11,838 bases of DNA. Origin: Fidelibacterota bacterium. GTDB lineage: Bacteria > Fidelibacterota > Fidelibacteria > Fidelibacterales > Fidelibacteraceae. Below are positions 1-7,847 of the stretch, piece after piece; the first letter of the stretch is position 1, and every line of letters starts with the position of its first letter. The DNA is taken from assembly GCA_023134755.1 (NCBI GenBank), contig JAGLUM010000119.1, positions 1 to 11,838 on the forward strand, in the 5' to 3' direction. Made by a program: the position numbers and the translations under genes. The notes beneath the pieces are model-generated. The model searched no databases. It was not told the origin of the DNA and saw only the letters and a program-made list of their open reading frames with translations.

Positions 1-1494
1 AAGCAAATCGTTACTATATTTATTTTTAAGATCCTTTATTGCTTTCGCGGCAGTTACCAGACCCATTCCATCTCTGTATATACCCACATGTTCATCCATA
101 ACTTCATGCATTTTATCCCGGATTTCTGCAACACGAAAATGCCCATTGTGTGATAATAAATGATCTATTTTATTTTCTTCTTCGAAAAAAGCATTCTTAA
201 AAAATATATCCTTTGGTATTTTTACATACTTATGTGCTATATATTGATCAACACTTTCTGAAGCAATTTCACCAAATACCAGTGCTTCCAGCAGTGAATT
301 CCCTCCCATTCTGTTAGCGCCATGAATACCAGCACAGGCACATTCTCCGGATGCAAAAAGTCCATGGATATTGGTTTCGGCTTTTTCATTCGTATGAATA
401 CCACCAATAGTATAATGCTGTCCGGGGGTTATCGGAATTAGGTGCCGGACGGGATCAAGGCCTGTATAGGTCTTACATAATTCCTGAACACCCGGCAGTC
501 GAGTTTTTATTTTTTTTGTTCCCAACCTTCTCATATCTAAATGAACACAAGTCGCATTCACTCCACGGCCCGCAAGAATTTCACGGCGGATATTCCGACT
601 GATGATGTCGCGGGGTGATAGTTCTTTATCTTTTTTTGAATCATCATAAGTTTCAAGAAAACGTTCTCCTTTTCGGTTCACCAATATAGCACCTTCACCT
701 CTGGCTGCTTCTGTAATCAAAATATGCGAACCGGAAAGCTGTGTGGGATGAAACTGTATAAACTCCATATCTTTCAGTAAGGTACCTGCATACAAAGGAA
801 CAGCAACACCCCATCCGCTGTTTGTCAAAGGATTTGATGTCCTGCCGTAAATACGGCCAATTCCACCGGTAGCCCAAATAACTGCTTTTGCTGTAAAAAT
901 CTCCATTTTGCCGGTTGCAATCTGTATTGCGATCACGCCCACAGCTGTATTATTTATTACCAATAATTTTAAAACAAACCATTCTTCAAAAAATTGCAGT
1001 TGAGAAGGTTTGTTCTGTCGTAAACGAACACACTGCTCATACAATGTGTTCATCATAACATGTCCTGTTTTATCAGCTGAATATACGGTACGTGGTTTGG
1101 ACGAGGCACCCATCATGCGTTGCGCAATTTTATTGTCTTTTGTCCGGGAAAATAAACACCCCCAACGTTCCAGTTCCTTTATCATTCCCGGACCGCGGCT
1201 GACAAGTGTTTCAACAGCAGCAGTATCAGAAAAATAATGTCCACATGCAATGGTATCCTGTAAATGCATATCAATAGAATCTCCGGAGAAAGGGTCATCT
1301 TTAGTTTTTGGGAATTTTTTATCTAAAACGGCATTCACTCCTCCGGAGGCTGTAACGCTATGTGAACGCAGAGGGTGAACTTTTGTGATAACTGCGACTC
1401 GTTGTTCTCGTTTTACCGAACCTATGGCCGCACGGAGACCTGCCATTCCGGCTCCGACAATAATAACATCAAATTCTTTCACGTTTGTACCCAT
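1..1494 (-). CDS. sdhA: Succinate dehydrogenase/fumarate reductase flavoprotein subunit, 3' end cut by window edge
   Basis: This is the catalytic FAD subunit of complex II, which interconverts succinate and fumarate at the cytoplasmic membrane face. The frame is open for 498 codons to position 1, so the C-terminus is missing (the family is usually about 550-640 residues). Seen, numbered from the ATG: FAD Rossmann motif G14-x-G16-x-x-G19; RSHS with His45, the expected covalent FAD attachment residue; HPT with His249; EAARGEG from Glu262; catalytic Arg295 in SPRD; His360 in HYTIGG; and E384/R395 in the SGEC...HGANRMGGNSL block. These match the E. coli SdhA active-site residues as I recall them. 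Trp228 replaces the usual Asp of the GDG motif. The ATG at 1494 lies inside sdhC and has no clear Shine-Dalgarno. A GTG at 1482, overlapping the sdhC stop as GTGA, is an equally good start and would give MKEFDVIIVGAG. Succinate dehydrogenase versus fumarate reductase direction cannot be settled from sequence. Confidence 0.95.
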   Translation of the reverse strand, partial: MGTNVKEFDVIIVGAGMAGLRAAIGSVKREQRVAVITKVHPLRSHSVTASGGVNAVLDKKFPKTKDDPFSGDSIDMHLQDTIACGHYFSDTAAVETLVSRGPGMIKELERWGCLFSRTKDNKIAQRMMGASSKPRTVYSADKTGHVMMNTLYEQCVRLRQNKPSQLQFFEEWFVLKLLVINNTAVGVIAIQIATGKMEIFTAKAVIWATGGIGRIYGRTSNPLTNSGWGVAVPLYAGTLLKDMEFIQFHPTQLSGSHILITEAARGEGAILVNRKGERFLETYDDSKKDKELSPRDIISRNIRREILAGRGVNATCVHLDMRRLGTKKIKTRLPGVQELCKTYTGLDPVRHLIPITPGQHYTIGGIHTNEKAETNIHGLFASGECACAGIHGANRMGGNSLLEALVFGEIASESVDQYIAHKYVKIPKDIFFKNAFFEEENKIDHLLSHNGHFRVAEIRDKMHEVMDEHVGIYRDGMGLVTAAKAIKDLKNKYSNDLL

Positions 1495-1859
1495 AAGGAA
1501 ATAACATGTATAAGATAGAATGTTGCTCCTGTTAAAAACATTACAATCACAATCGCCGTTAACAATTTCTGTATACGTCCGATATTAAACAGATCAATAA
1601 TAAGAATCTTCAGTCCATTGAGAACGTGCCATAAAAGAGCCACAACAAAAACGGTTCCAATAATGCGGAAAATAAGTAAATCGAGAATCATCATCATTTT
1701 ATCAAAAGAAATAGGACCAAACTGAATGGTAGTTAAAATGATAAGATAAAAAACACCAAGAATCAAAAGCGTAATTCCGGTAATGCGATGCATAATGTAT
1801 GAAAACATCCCTAACTGAAAATTCATTCTGTAATGTGTTAATGTATTTGCTTTTTTCAT
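1479..1859 (-). CDS. sdhC: Succinate dehydrogenase cytochrome b subunit (SdhC-like membrane anchor)
   Basis: A 126-residue membrane anchor of complex II that would carry quinone and heme b. It has three hydrophobic segments, roughly residues 17-45, 58-90 and 97-123. S20-x3-H24-R25-I-T-G28 matches the S-x-x-H-R-x-(S/T)-G signature at the quinone site of SdhC. His78 in HVLNGLKILIIDL, with Gly82 and Asp89, matches the family's heme-ligand motif H-x3-G-x6-D. The chosen ATG at 1859 overlaps the stop of the preceding anchor gene as TAATG, which suggests translational coupling. An upstream in-frame ATG at 1886 would overlap more and adds residues before the typical N-terminus. The 3' end overlaps sdhA. 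The family assignment is strong; the heme content is inferred. Confidence 0.88.
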   Translation of the reverse strand: MKKANTLTHYRMNFQLGMFSYIMHRITGITLLILGVFYLIILTTIQFGPISFDKMMMILDLLIFRIIGTVFVVALLWHVLNGLKILIIDLFNIGRIQKLLTAIVIVMFLTGATFYLIHVISLWVQT

Positions 1860-2209
1860 TACTGTCCCAATAAAATTAAATTCCACTCACTCAGAAGGAT
1901 AAGCAAAACGCCCGAGACAATCAGGATTACTTTATATGTTTTTTTTACTGTTTTAGAAGGATTGCGGTCTGTTATAATGGTCCATAATCCTGAAAATCCG
2001 TGATATACAGCTAAAACAAGAAAGATGGAATAAAAGATAAGCCATTCGGGGTGTGACAAAAGTGCATGCAGACCTTCATAGCGTATGGGCCATTCAAGTT
2101 TAAAGATGGAAACCCAGAAATGAATAGCGACACAAATAGCCAACTGCAATCCGTTGATGCGCTGAAATGTCCATCGTAATTTTTCCGGGCTATGTTTCCA
2201 CTTAAGCAT
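1859..2209 (-). CDS. sdhD: Second complex II membrane anchor (SdhD-like)
   Basis: A 116-residue hydrophobic protein with three predicted membrane segments (about residues 19-37, 56-79, 92-113). It is the first gene of the sdh run and ends in TAATG with sdhC, so it is almost certainly the partner anchor. It contains R17-I-N-G and His70 in YHGFSGLWTIITD, with Gly74 and Asp81. That is the same H-x3-G-x6-D spacing as in the neighbouring SdhC, so the two anchors look like distant homologues. His30 in the first segment is another possible ligand. The ATG at 2209 is preferred over a TTG at 2245, because the extra residues look like translated promoter/leader. No strong Shine-Dalgarno is visible before it. 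The C/D naming of the two anchors is arbitrary. dsbD ends 88 bp upstream. Confidence 0.8.
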   Translation of the reverse strand: MLKWKHSPEKLRWTFQRINGLQLAICVAIHFWVSIFKLEWPIRYEGLHALLSHPEWLIFYSIFLVLAVYHGFSGLWTIITDRNPSKTVKKTYKVILIVSGVLLILLSEWNLILLGQ

Positions 2210-2247
2210 AATTTTAAATGTATTGACAAAAATGAAAAGAATCAATC

Positions 2248-2275
2248 ATTTTCAGTTACATATAATCTGTGTCAA
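2248..2275 (-). promoter_or_regulatory. Candidate sigma70-type promoter for the sdh genes
   Basis: On the minus strand a perfect TTGACA (2275-2270) is followed after 16 bp by GAAAAT (2253-2248, 4 of 6 matches to TATAAT), about 40 bp upstream of the first anchor's ATG. It sits in the 88 bp between dsbD and sdh. The -35 is good and the -10 is poor. No terminator is visible after dsbD, so read-through is also possible. Confidence 0.35.
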
Positions 2276-2297
2276 AATAGCAACTTTCTTGAATGCT

Positions 2298-4076
2298 TTA
2301 TTTTAATAGTGCGGCCTCTAAACGCCGGATAAAATCATCCGGTTTTTCAAACCCGTTCAGACGCTGATCATCACGTTTTTTTCCTGTTGAATCATAAAAA
2401 ATGATAGTTGGTACGCCTACAATATTAAATTGATCTCTAATAGTATCTGTTGCATCACGCGCAATTGTTACATCTACTTTTAAACGAATAAAATCCTGTA
2501 ATGCTCCTTGCACTTCAGGGTCTGTAAATGTAATGTGTTCTAATTCCTTGCATGGATTACACCAATCCGCATAAAAATCTATGATAATCGGTTTTTTATC
2601 ACTTATTGCTTCCAGAACTGCTTCATTAGAGAATTCTTCCCAAGGCATTTTTGGGGTATCACTAATAACAGGCTTTATCATGATAATCCCCAGAGCAAGC
2701 ACGATCATTGCCAAAACGACTTTTGAACGTGAAAACCCTGGAATGGAAAGACCGGACTTGTCAATAACAGCAAAGTATACGGCAGCGGCAATCATATAAA
2801 TTGGTAATAATAGGCTGCCAATGGTATCCGGCAGTAAAGGTAAAATAAAATATATGGCCATCCCAACCAGTGCGAGGCCAAAAAATATACGCACACTATT
2901 CAGCCACTCACCTGATCGCGGTAAACTGCTGATCTTTGCTGAGAATATGCCGAGGAACAAATATGGCATACCTAATCCAAGTGCTAAAATAAAGAAGGTA
3001 ATAAAACCAATAAACAGATTTCCCTTCTGTGCGACAAAACTTAATAAACTGACCACAAACGGTCCTACACAGGGCGCAGCGACAATACCCATAGTTAAAC
3101 CCATAATAAGAGCCCCAAGGGCACCGCTCTTGCTGCCGCCGCCAACTTGAGTTAACACATTGGGAAGTTTAAATTCATATAGCCCAAACATACTCAATGA
3201 AAGTGCCAGCATAAGCACTGAGAAAAAGATCAATGTAGCAGGATGTGCAAGTAAAGACCCCATCATACTGCCGCTGAGAGCAGCCAGAGTCCCTACAATG
3301 GAATAAGTTATTGCTAATCCAACCACATACATTACGGCCAATAATACCGGCGAGCGCCTATCTTTTTGAGAGATAAAATATCCCATAGTTATAGGGATTA
3401 AAGGGTATACACAGGGAGTAAGATTTAAGGCTAATCCCATAAAAAAGACCATAATCAAAATGATGAGGATATTCTTATTTTCAAAGGGGGTGTCCGGATC
3501 TTTTTCAGCTATAGGTCTATTTTCTAAAAGGATTTGTGGTCTTTCTTCTTTAGATATCATCGAAGATCTTTCTTGCTCAATAGGCTGTTGATTATCCGAA
3601 ATTTCCCGGGGTATTTCTGTAATGTAAATAGTAACAGGGTAATATATTTTTTCGGGTGATAAACAGGTAGTATCATTGCATGCCTGATAGGTGAATATAA
3701 AGGTAATTTCATGCTCACCAATTACAGTATTTTTATTGATATCAAGAGTAATGGGAATTTGTATTTCCCCTTCATAAAGTGATAATTTTCCGCCCCATTT
3801 TGTTTTTTTTATCTCTCCTTTAGGGTATAAAATATTAGATAATTGAATTTGTATGTCTGCTTTAATATTCACTTCTGCTGCAATTGAATAATCATCAAGG
3901 ATTTTAGCGCTATTAATATGCCAATCTTCTATAATGTCTACTCTCAACGTCAACTCTTGGGAAGTTCCCGGATACATTTTGCCGGGAACCGACTGTATGG
4001 ATATTTGTACTATGTCATCTTCTGCCCACGCAAATAGTGCAGAAATTATAAATAAGACTGTCAGAATTTGTTTCAT
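2298..4076 (-). CDS. dsbD: Thiol:disulfide interchange protein DsbD (full three-domain form)
   Basis: An inner-membrane reductase that passes electrons from cytoplasmic thioredoxin to periplasmic thiol proteins such as DsbC and cytochrome c maturation factors. The 592 residues match the usual length of about 560-600. In order: signal peptide (residues 1 to about 18); periplasmic alpha domain with Cys133 and Cys138 (YQACNDTTC); a linker; a membrane domain of about eight segments (200-470) with TPC222VYP and APC336VGP, matching the redox pair of the DsbD/CcdA membrane core; and a C-terminal thioredoxin domain with W505-C-N-P-C509 and the cis-proline loop GVPT (554-557). All six redox cysteines are present, so the protein should be active. 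The start has an AAGGA Shine-Dalgarno (4082-4086) five bases upstream. It runs ahead of the sdh genes on the same strand. The functional call is confident; the substrates are unknown. Confidence 0.96.
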   Translation of the reverse strand: MKQILTVLFIISALFAWAEDDIVQISIQSVPGKMYPGTSQELTLRVDIIEDWHINSAKILDDYSIAAEVNIKADIQIQLSNILYPKGEIKKTKWGGKLSLYEGEIQIPITLDINKNTVIGEHEITFIFTYQACNDTTCLSPEKIYYPVTIYITEIPREISDNQQPIEQERSSMISKEERPQILLENRPIAEKDPDTPFENKNILIILIMVFFMGLALNLTPCVYPLIPITMGYFISQKDRRSPVLLAVMYVVGLAITYSIVGTLAALSGSMMGSLLAHPATLIFFSVLMLALSLSMFGLYEFKLPNVLTQVGGGSKSGALGALIMGLTMGIVAAPCVGPFVVSLLSFVAQKGNLFIGFITFFILALGLGMPYLFLGIFSAKISSLPRSGEWLNSVRIFFGLALVGMAIYFILPLLPDTIGSLLLPIYMIAAAVYFAVIDKSGLSIPGFSRSKVVLAMIVLALGIIMIKPVISDTPKMPWEEFSNEAVLEAISDKKPIIIDFYADWCNPCKELEHITFTDPEVQGALQDFIRLKVDVTIARDATDTIRDQFNIVGVPTIIFYDSTGKKRDDQRLNGFEKPDDFIRRLEAALLK

Positions 4077-4097
4077 AAGTGTCCTTTCATTTCTGCG

Positions 4098-4127
4098 TGT
4101 ATATTAGATAAAAAAACAATCATTCAA
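4098..4127 (-). promoter_or_regulatory. Candidate promoter for dsbD
   Basis: On the minus strand TTGAAT (4127-4122) is followed after 18 bp by TATACA (4103-4098), which would give a very short leader before the AAGGA ribosome binding site and the ATG at 4076. It would be divergent from, and about 13 bp away from, the tRNA-Gly promoter. The matches are 4 of 6 in each box, so this is tentative. Confidence 0.3.
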
Positions 4128-4139
4128 CACATTTTTTTA

Positions 4140-4168
4140 TTGCAAATTCGGTTTTTTCGCATTATAAT
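4140..4168 (+). promoter_or_regulatory. Strong sigma70-type promoter of tRNA-Gly(GCC)
   Basis: TTGCAA (4140-4145), a 17 bp spacer and a perfect TATAAT (4163-4168) lie 18 bp before the mature tRNA 5' end at 4187. This leaves a short leader for RNase P removal. The boxes and spacing are close to consensus, which suggests that housekeeping transcription here uses the classical -35/-10 pattern. Confidence 0.8.
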
Positions 4169-4186
4169 TTTTGGCATTTTTAATAT

Positions 4187-4258
4187 GCGAGAGTAGCTCA
4201 GTGGTAGAGCCCCACGTTGCCAACGTGGCTGTCGCGAGTTCAAATCTCGTCTCTCGCT
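4187..4258 (+). tRNA. tRNA-Gly, anticodon GCC
   Basis: A 72-nt cloverleaf: acceptor GCGAGAG pairs with CTCTCGC; D arm GCTC/GAGC; anticodon stem CCACG/CGTGG around loop TTGCCAA, so the anticodon is GCC (reads GGC/GGT); T arm GCGAG/CTCGT with loop TTCAAAT. The discriminator base is T, as expected for bacterial glycine tRNA. The genomic sequence continues TCAC, so CCA is not encoded and must be added by nucleotidyltransferase. It has its own promoter and terminator. Confidence 0.96.
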
Positions 4259-4262
4259 CACT

Positions 4263-4290
4263 ACCCTGTCATCCGACAGGGTTTTTATTT
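4263..4290 (+). terminator. Rho-independent terminator after tRNA-Gly(GCC)
   Basis: A perfect 8 bp stem, ACCCTGTC (4263-4270) and GACAGGGT (4275-4282), with loop ATCC, is followed directly by TTTTATTT. It begins five bases after the tRNA and isolates it from the aminotransferase gene downstream. Confidence 0.9.
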
Positions 4291-4362
4291 TACCGTCTGT
4301 TTTTATTATCACACTTTTCCTGCTTTTACCTTTATTTTAAGGTAGTATAATGTCTATTTGCC

Positions 4363-4391
4363 TTGACTTCATTACGAATATTTTATTAAAT
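4363..4391 (+). promoter_or_regulatory. Candidate promoter for the aminotransferase gene
   Basis: TTGACT (4363-4368) with a 17 bp spacer to TTAAAT (4386-4391), upstream of the AAGAGG ribosome binding site (4407-4412). Alternatively, a perfect TATAAT at 4346-4351 could be the -10 of a promoter with a poor -35. Because a terminator closes the tRNA unit upstream, a promoter somewhere in 4291-4410 is expected. Which of these is used is uncertain. Confidence 0.45.
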
Positions 4392-4418
4392 TTACGGGTT
4401 TAAATTAAGAGGTTTACT

Positions 4419-5612
4419 ATGCGAAAAATTATCCCTGCTTCCCGTGTTAAAAATATCCGATATGCAATTCGTGAAGTGGTTGGTCTTGCTAATGAAGTAA
4501 AAGCAAGTGGCAAGAAAATGTGCTTCTTAAATATTGGCGATCCGAATATTTTTGATTTTAAACCTCCACAGCATATGATCGATGCGGTATATCAAGCAAT
4601 GATGGCAAATAAAAACGGCTATTCTCCTTCCTCGGGAATTGAGGAAGCACGCGATTCTATCCGCAGTCAGGCAAAACGCAATGGCATTCAGGATATAAGA
4701 GATATTATTATTACCCATGGTGCCAGTGAAGGCATAGAATTGTGCTTAACCGGTTTACTTGAAGCCGGAGAAAATGTCCTCCTTCCCCAACCCGGATATC
4801 CGCTTTACTCCTCAATAATGGCAAAGCTGAATGCAGAAGTAAATCCGTATTATCTGAATGAGGAAAATGGTTGGAATCTTGATATTTCGGATATTGAAAG
4901 CAGGATCAATAAAAAAACACGAGCGATCGTTGTTATTAATCCCAACAATCCTACCGGAGCAGTTTATCCAAAAGAAACGCTATTGGAAATTATTGAACTG
5001 GCCCGAAAGTATAATTTGCTTCTCTTTAGTGACGAAATTTATGATAAACTGCTTTTCGACAACGGAACATATACTTCTATGGGTAGCTTATGCAATGATG
5101 TTCCCATTGTTACCTTTAATGGTTTGTCTAAATCTTATGTTGTACCCGGATTTCGAATCGGCTGGGCAATTTTTAGCGGTCCAATTGAAATTATGAGTGA
5201 TTATATTGACGGCGTAAATAAAATGGCAAGAGCCCGATTAAGCGCAAACCATCCGGTACAATTTGCAATCAAGACTGCGCTTGACGGTCCGCAAGACCAT
5301 ATCAAAACAATGCTTGAAACGCTGACGATCCGTCGTGATCTAACGGTAAATATGTTAAACGAAATAGAAGAATTTGACTGTAAAGTTCCTAAGGGTGCAT
5401 TTTATGCTTTTCCCACACTTCGGATACCCGATAAAGATGAAGATTTTGTAAAAGATTTAATCCGTGAAACCGGTGTTGTCACTGTACACGGCAGCGGGTT
5501 TGGACAAAAACCCGGCACAAAGCATCTGCGGATCGTTTTTCTACCCAACGAGACGGTATTGGAACAGGCATACGATAATATCCGTGCTTTTGTAAAAAAA
5601 CGTTATCATTAA
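4419..5612 (+). CDS. alaA: PLP-dependent class I/II aminotransferase, AlaA-like (glutamate-pyruvate type)
   Basis: A fold-type I aminotransferase, most like bacterial AlaA and archaeal alanine aminotransferases, which exchange the amino group between alanine/pyruvate and glutamate/2-oxoglutarate in the cytoplasm. It is 397 residues, the normal size. Seen: NPNNPTG (174-180); SDEIYDK with Asp205 and Tyr208 for the cofactor ring; Lys238 in GLSKSY as the Schiff-base lysine; Arg246 in GFRIGW for the PLP phosphate; and Arg371 in LRIVF for the substrate carboxylate. TFNGLSK and NPNNPTGAVY closely resemble E. coli AlaA as I remember it. The start has AAGAGG six bases upstream. It lies between two glycine tRNA genes. 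Alanine is the best-supported substrate, but related branched-chain or aromatic aminotransferase activity cannot be excluded. Confidence 0.88.
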   Translation: MRKIIPASRVKNIRYAIREVVGLANEVKASGKKMCFLNIGDPNIFDFKPPQHMIDAVYQAMMANKNGYSPSSGIEEARDSIRSQAKRNGIQDIRDIIITHGASEGIELCLTGLLEAGENVLLPQPGYPLYSSIMAKLNAEVNPYYLNEENGWNLDISDIESRINKKTRAIVVINPNNPTGAVYPKETLLEIIELARKYNLLLFSDEIYDKLLFDNGTYTSMGSLCNDVPIVTFNGLSKSYVVPGFRIGWAIFSGPIEIMSDYIDGVNKMARARLSANHPVQFAIKTALDGPQDHIKTMLETLTIRRDLTVNMLNEIEEFDCKVPKGAFYAFPTLRIPDKDEDFVKDLIRETGVVTVHGSGFGQKPGTKHLRIVFLPNETVLEQAYDNIRAFVKKRYH

Positions 5613-5640
5613 TGATATAAGTTTACAGATAGTTTTTATC

Positions 5641-5658
5641 TTACAAACTTTGTTGTAA
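5641..5658 (+). repeat. Short inverted repeat upstream of the second tRNA-Gly
   Basis: TTACAA and TTGTAA form a perfect 6 bp dyad around ACTTTG, ending seven bases before the tRNA 5' end. It has no T-tract, so it is not a terminator. It could be a small hairpin in the tRNA precursor, a protein site, or chance in AT-rich DNA. I see no convincing promoter between the aminotransferase stop and this tRNA, so co-transcription with the aminotransferase is likely. Confidence 0.35.
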
Positions 5659-5665
5659 ATACCAA

Positions 5666-5736
5666 GCGGGTGTAGTTCAATGGCAGAACATTAGCTTCCC
5701 AAGCTAAATACGGGGGTTCGATTCCCCTCACCCGCT
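5666..5736 (+). tRNA. tRNA-Gly, anticodon CCC
   Basis: A 71-nt cloverleaf: acceptor GCGGGTG pairs with CACCCGC; D arm GTTC/GAAC; anticodon stem TTAGC/GCTAA around loop TTCCCAA, so the anticodon is CCC (reads GGG); a 4-nt variable loop; T stem GGGGG/CCCCT with loop TTCGATT. The discriminator base is T. CCA is not encoded (TCAAA follows). It lies 53 bp after the aminotransferase stop on the same strand. Confidence 0.95.
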
Positions 5737-5895
5737 CAAACACCATAACTCTGTAATATTATTGTTTTTTGTCCTTTTTAGATATTCGATATTTCATGTA
5801 TTTTCTCTGCATAATACATCTAAATATAAATAATATTTTACTCACACTTTTACTATAAAGCTCCTATATTCCGCGGATATCTTGAAAGGATTTTC

Positions 5896-7716
5896 GTGCG
5901 AAAAGAAACAATACGAAATATTGCTATTATTGCCCATGTTGACCATGGGAAAACAACTCTTATTGATGGAATGCTTCATCAAAGCGGAACTTTCCGGGCA
6001 AATCAGGAAATGGGAGCACGTGTTATGGATTCAATGGATCTTGAACGTGAACGCGGAATCACGATTACCGCAAAAAACACCGCTATCCAGTATCATGATG
6101 TTAAGATTAATATTATCGATACACCTGGACATGCTGATTTCGGCGGAGAAGTTGAACGCAGTCTAAACATGGTAGACGGTGTTTTACTACTGGTAGATGC
6201 ATCTGAAGGCCCCCTTCCTCAAACCCGGTTTGTATTGAAAAAAACGTTGGAACAATCACTTCCCGTTATATTGGTTATTAATAAAATTGATCGAAAAGAT
6301 CGCCGTATTGACGTAGTGATCAATGCAGTATATGATCTATTTATCGATCTTGGCGCAAATGACAGCCAGTTAGATTTTCCCATATTATTTACAAATGCAA
6401 AAGCCGGTATTTCTCATCGGGAACTTGGTGATGGATCAATGGATCTGACTTTTTTATTTGAAACAATTATTTCTGCAATTCCCGGACCGGATGCAGATGA
6501 CAATATGCCTGTTTCATTTTTAATGACAAACATCAGTTATGATAACTATGTTGGACAAATTGCCATTGGCCGTCTGTTGAATGGTGTTCTGGAAATGAAC
6601 AAATTGTATGCACATTGTAAAGAAGATACTATTAATGCAAATATAAAATTTTCAGCAATTTATAGCTTTCAGGGACTCAGGCGCATTCCGGTTGACAAAG
6701 TTTATGCCGGAGATATCATTGCATTTGCGGGTATTGACGGAATACACATTGGTGATTCAATCTCCGAAAATGATCATCCGGTACCACTTCCGCGGATTAA
6801 AGTTGACGAACCCACAGTATCGATGGTTTTTTATGTCAATAACGGACCTTTTGCCGGAATAGAAGGAAAATTTTTAACGTCCCGAAATATTAAAGAACGT
6901 CTTGAACGGGAAGTATTAGGCAATGTAGCCATTCAGGTGATCCCCACACATCGTGCAGATGCTTTTGAGGTACGCGGACGCGGAGAATTGCAGATGGCAG
7001 TACTGATTGAAACGATGCGCCGTGAAGGATTTGAGCTTATGGTTTCAAAACCGCATGTCATTATCCGTGAAATTGATGGTAAACGTCATGAACCGGTCGA
7101 GAATGTATATGTTGATATTCCTGAAGAATTTGTTGGAATAGTCACTGAAAAATTATCTAAACGTAAGGGCTGTATGCAAAGTATGATCAATAATGGTGTC
7201 GGGCGCACACATCTTGAATTTAGGATCCCGTCCCGGGGACTGATTGGATACAGGAGTCAGTTCCTGACCGATACCAAGGGCATGGGTATTTTAAATAGTG
7301 TTTTTTCCAGATATGAACCTTGGTTTGGTGCTATCCCACAGCGGAATTCCGGAGCTATTATTGCGGACCGTCCGGGAAAAGTTACTACCTATGCAAGCCT
7401 GGCAATGGAAGACCGCGGTGAATTAATTGTATCCGTGGGCGAAAAAGTTTACAATGGAATGATTGTCGGCGAACGCAATCGTGTAGACGATCTGATGGTT
7501 AATATCATTCGAGAAAAAAAACTTACCAATATGCGTGCATCATCTTCCGATACAACGGTTATTCTGCATGCACCGCGTATTTTAACACTTGATCAGGCTA
7601 TTGAATTCATCGCTGCGGATGAAGTAGTTGAAATTACTCCTTTATCTATCCGATTACGGAAATTTGAATTGGATCCACATGTGCGAAAGCAAAAAAAAAT
7701 ACAGAATCAGGAATAA
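5896..7716 (+). CDS. typA: Ribosome-associated translational GTPase TypA/BipA
   Basis: An elongation-factor-like GTPase that binds the ribosome and is linked in other bacteria to large-subunit assembly and growth at low temperature or under stress. It is 606 residues, the standard length. Seen: P-loop A13-H-V-D-H-G-K-T-T21; the switch sequence ERERGITI (50-57); DTPGH (75-79); NKID (129-132); a G5-like NAK (167-169); then the EF-G-like domains, with RGRGEL and the TypA-typical [12 protein letters not shown] and RNSGAI stretches toward the C-terminus. The start is GTG, preceded at five bases by GAAAGGA (5884-5890). The 159 bp between the tRNA and this gene hold AT-rich sequence with possible -10 boxes (TATAAA at 5854, TATATT at 5865), but no convincing -35. 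Confidence 0.97.
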   Translation: MRKETIRNIAIIAHVDHGKTTLIDGMLHQSGTFRANQEMGARVMDSMDLERERGITITAKNTAIQYHDVKINIIDTPGHADFGGEVERSLNMVDGVLLLVDASEGPLPQTRFVLKKTLEQSLPVILVINKIDRKDRRIDVVINAVYDLFIDLGANDSQLDFPILFTNAKAGISHRELGDGSMDLTFLFETIISAIPGPDADDNMPVSFLMTNISYDNYVGQIAIGRLLNGVLEMNKLYAHCKEDTINANIKFSAIYSFQGLRRIPVDKVYAGDIIAFAGIDGIHIGDSISENDHPVPLPRIKVDEPTVSMVFYVNNGPFAGIEGKFLTSRNIKERLEREVLGNVAIQVIPTHRADAFEVRGRGELQMAVLIETMRREGFELMVSKPHVIIREIDGKRHEPVENVYVDIPEEFVGIVTEKLSKRKGCMQSMINNGVGRTHLEFRIPSRGLIGYRSQFLTDTKGMGILNSVFSRYEPWFGAIPQRNSGAIIADRPGKVTTYASLAMEDRGELIVSVGEKVYNGMIVGERNRVDDLMVNIIREKKLTNMRASSSDTTVILHAPRILTLDQAIEFIAADEVVEITPLSIRLRKFELDPHVRKQKKIQNQE

Positions 7717-7847
7717 ATATTGATAATTTGTATTTCCTAAACTTTAACATTAGCTATAATATCTAAACATATTATTTATTAAATATTAACTTTTTTCCTA
7801 TTAATATTTGTATTATCTTTTAAAGAATTTGAGAGAGGATATTTAAT

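Noticed and set aside
695..1237. Open frames on both strands inside the sdhA region
   Set aside because: They are out-of-frame shadows. The minus-strand sdhA frame is open from 1494 to 1 with every family motif in order, so there is no frameshift.
2210..2245. TTG-initiated extension of the first SDH anchor
   Set aside because: The 12 extra codons overlap a candidate promoter region and precede the natural N-terminus; the ATG at 2209 is preferred.
4124..4312. 62-codon minus-strand open frame across the tRNA-Gly(GCC)
   Set aside because: It covers the tRNA, its promoter and its terminator in antisense, and has no ribosome binding site or recognisable product.
5613..5665. T-box or other glycine-responsive leader before the second tRNA
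   Set aside because: There is only a 6 bp dyad; no T-box consensus, specifier loop or terminator/antiterminator pair is visible.
4187..5736. tRNA-Gly genes as integration sites for a mobile element
   Set aside because: No repeated tRNA 3' end, integrase, transposase or phage-like gene is present; the DNA between them is an ordinary aminotransferase.
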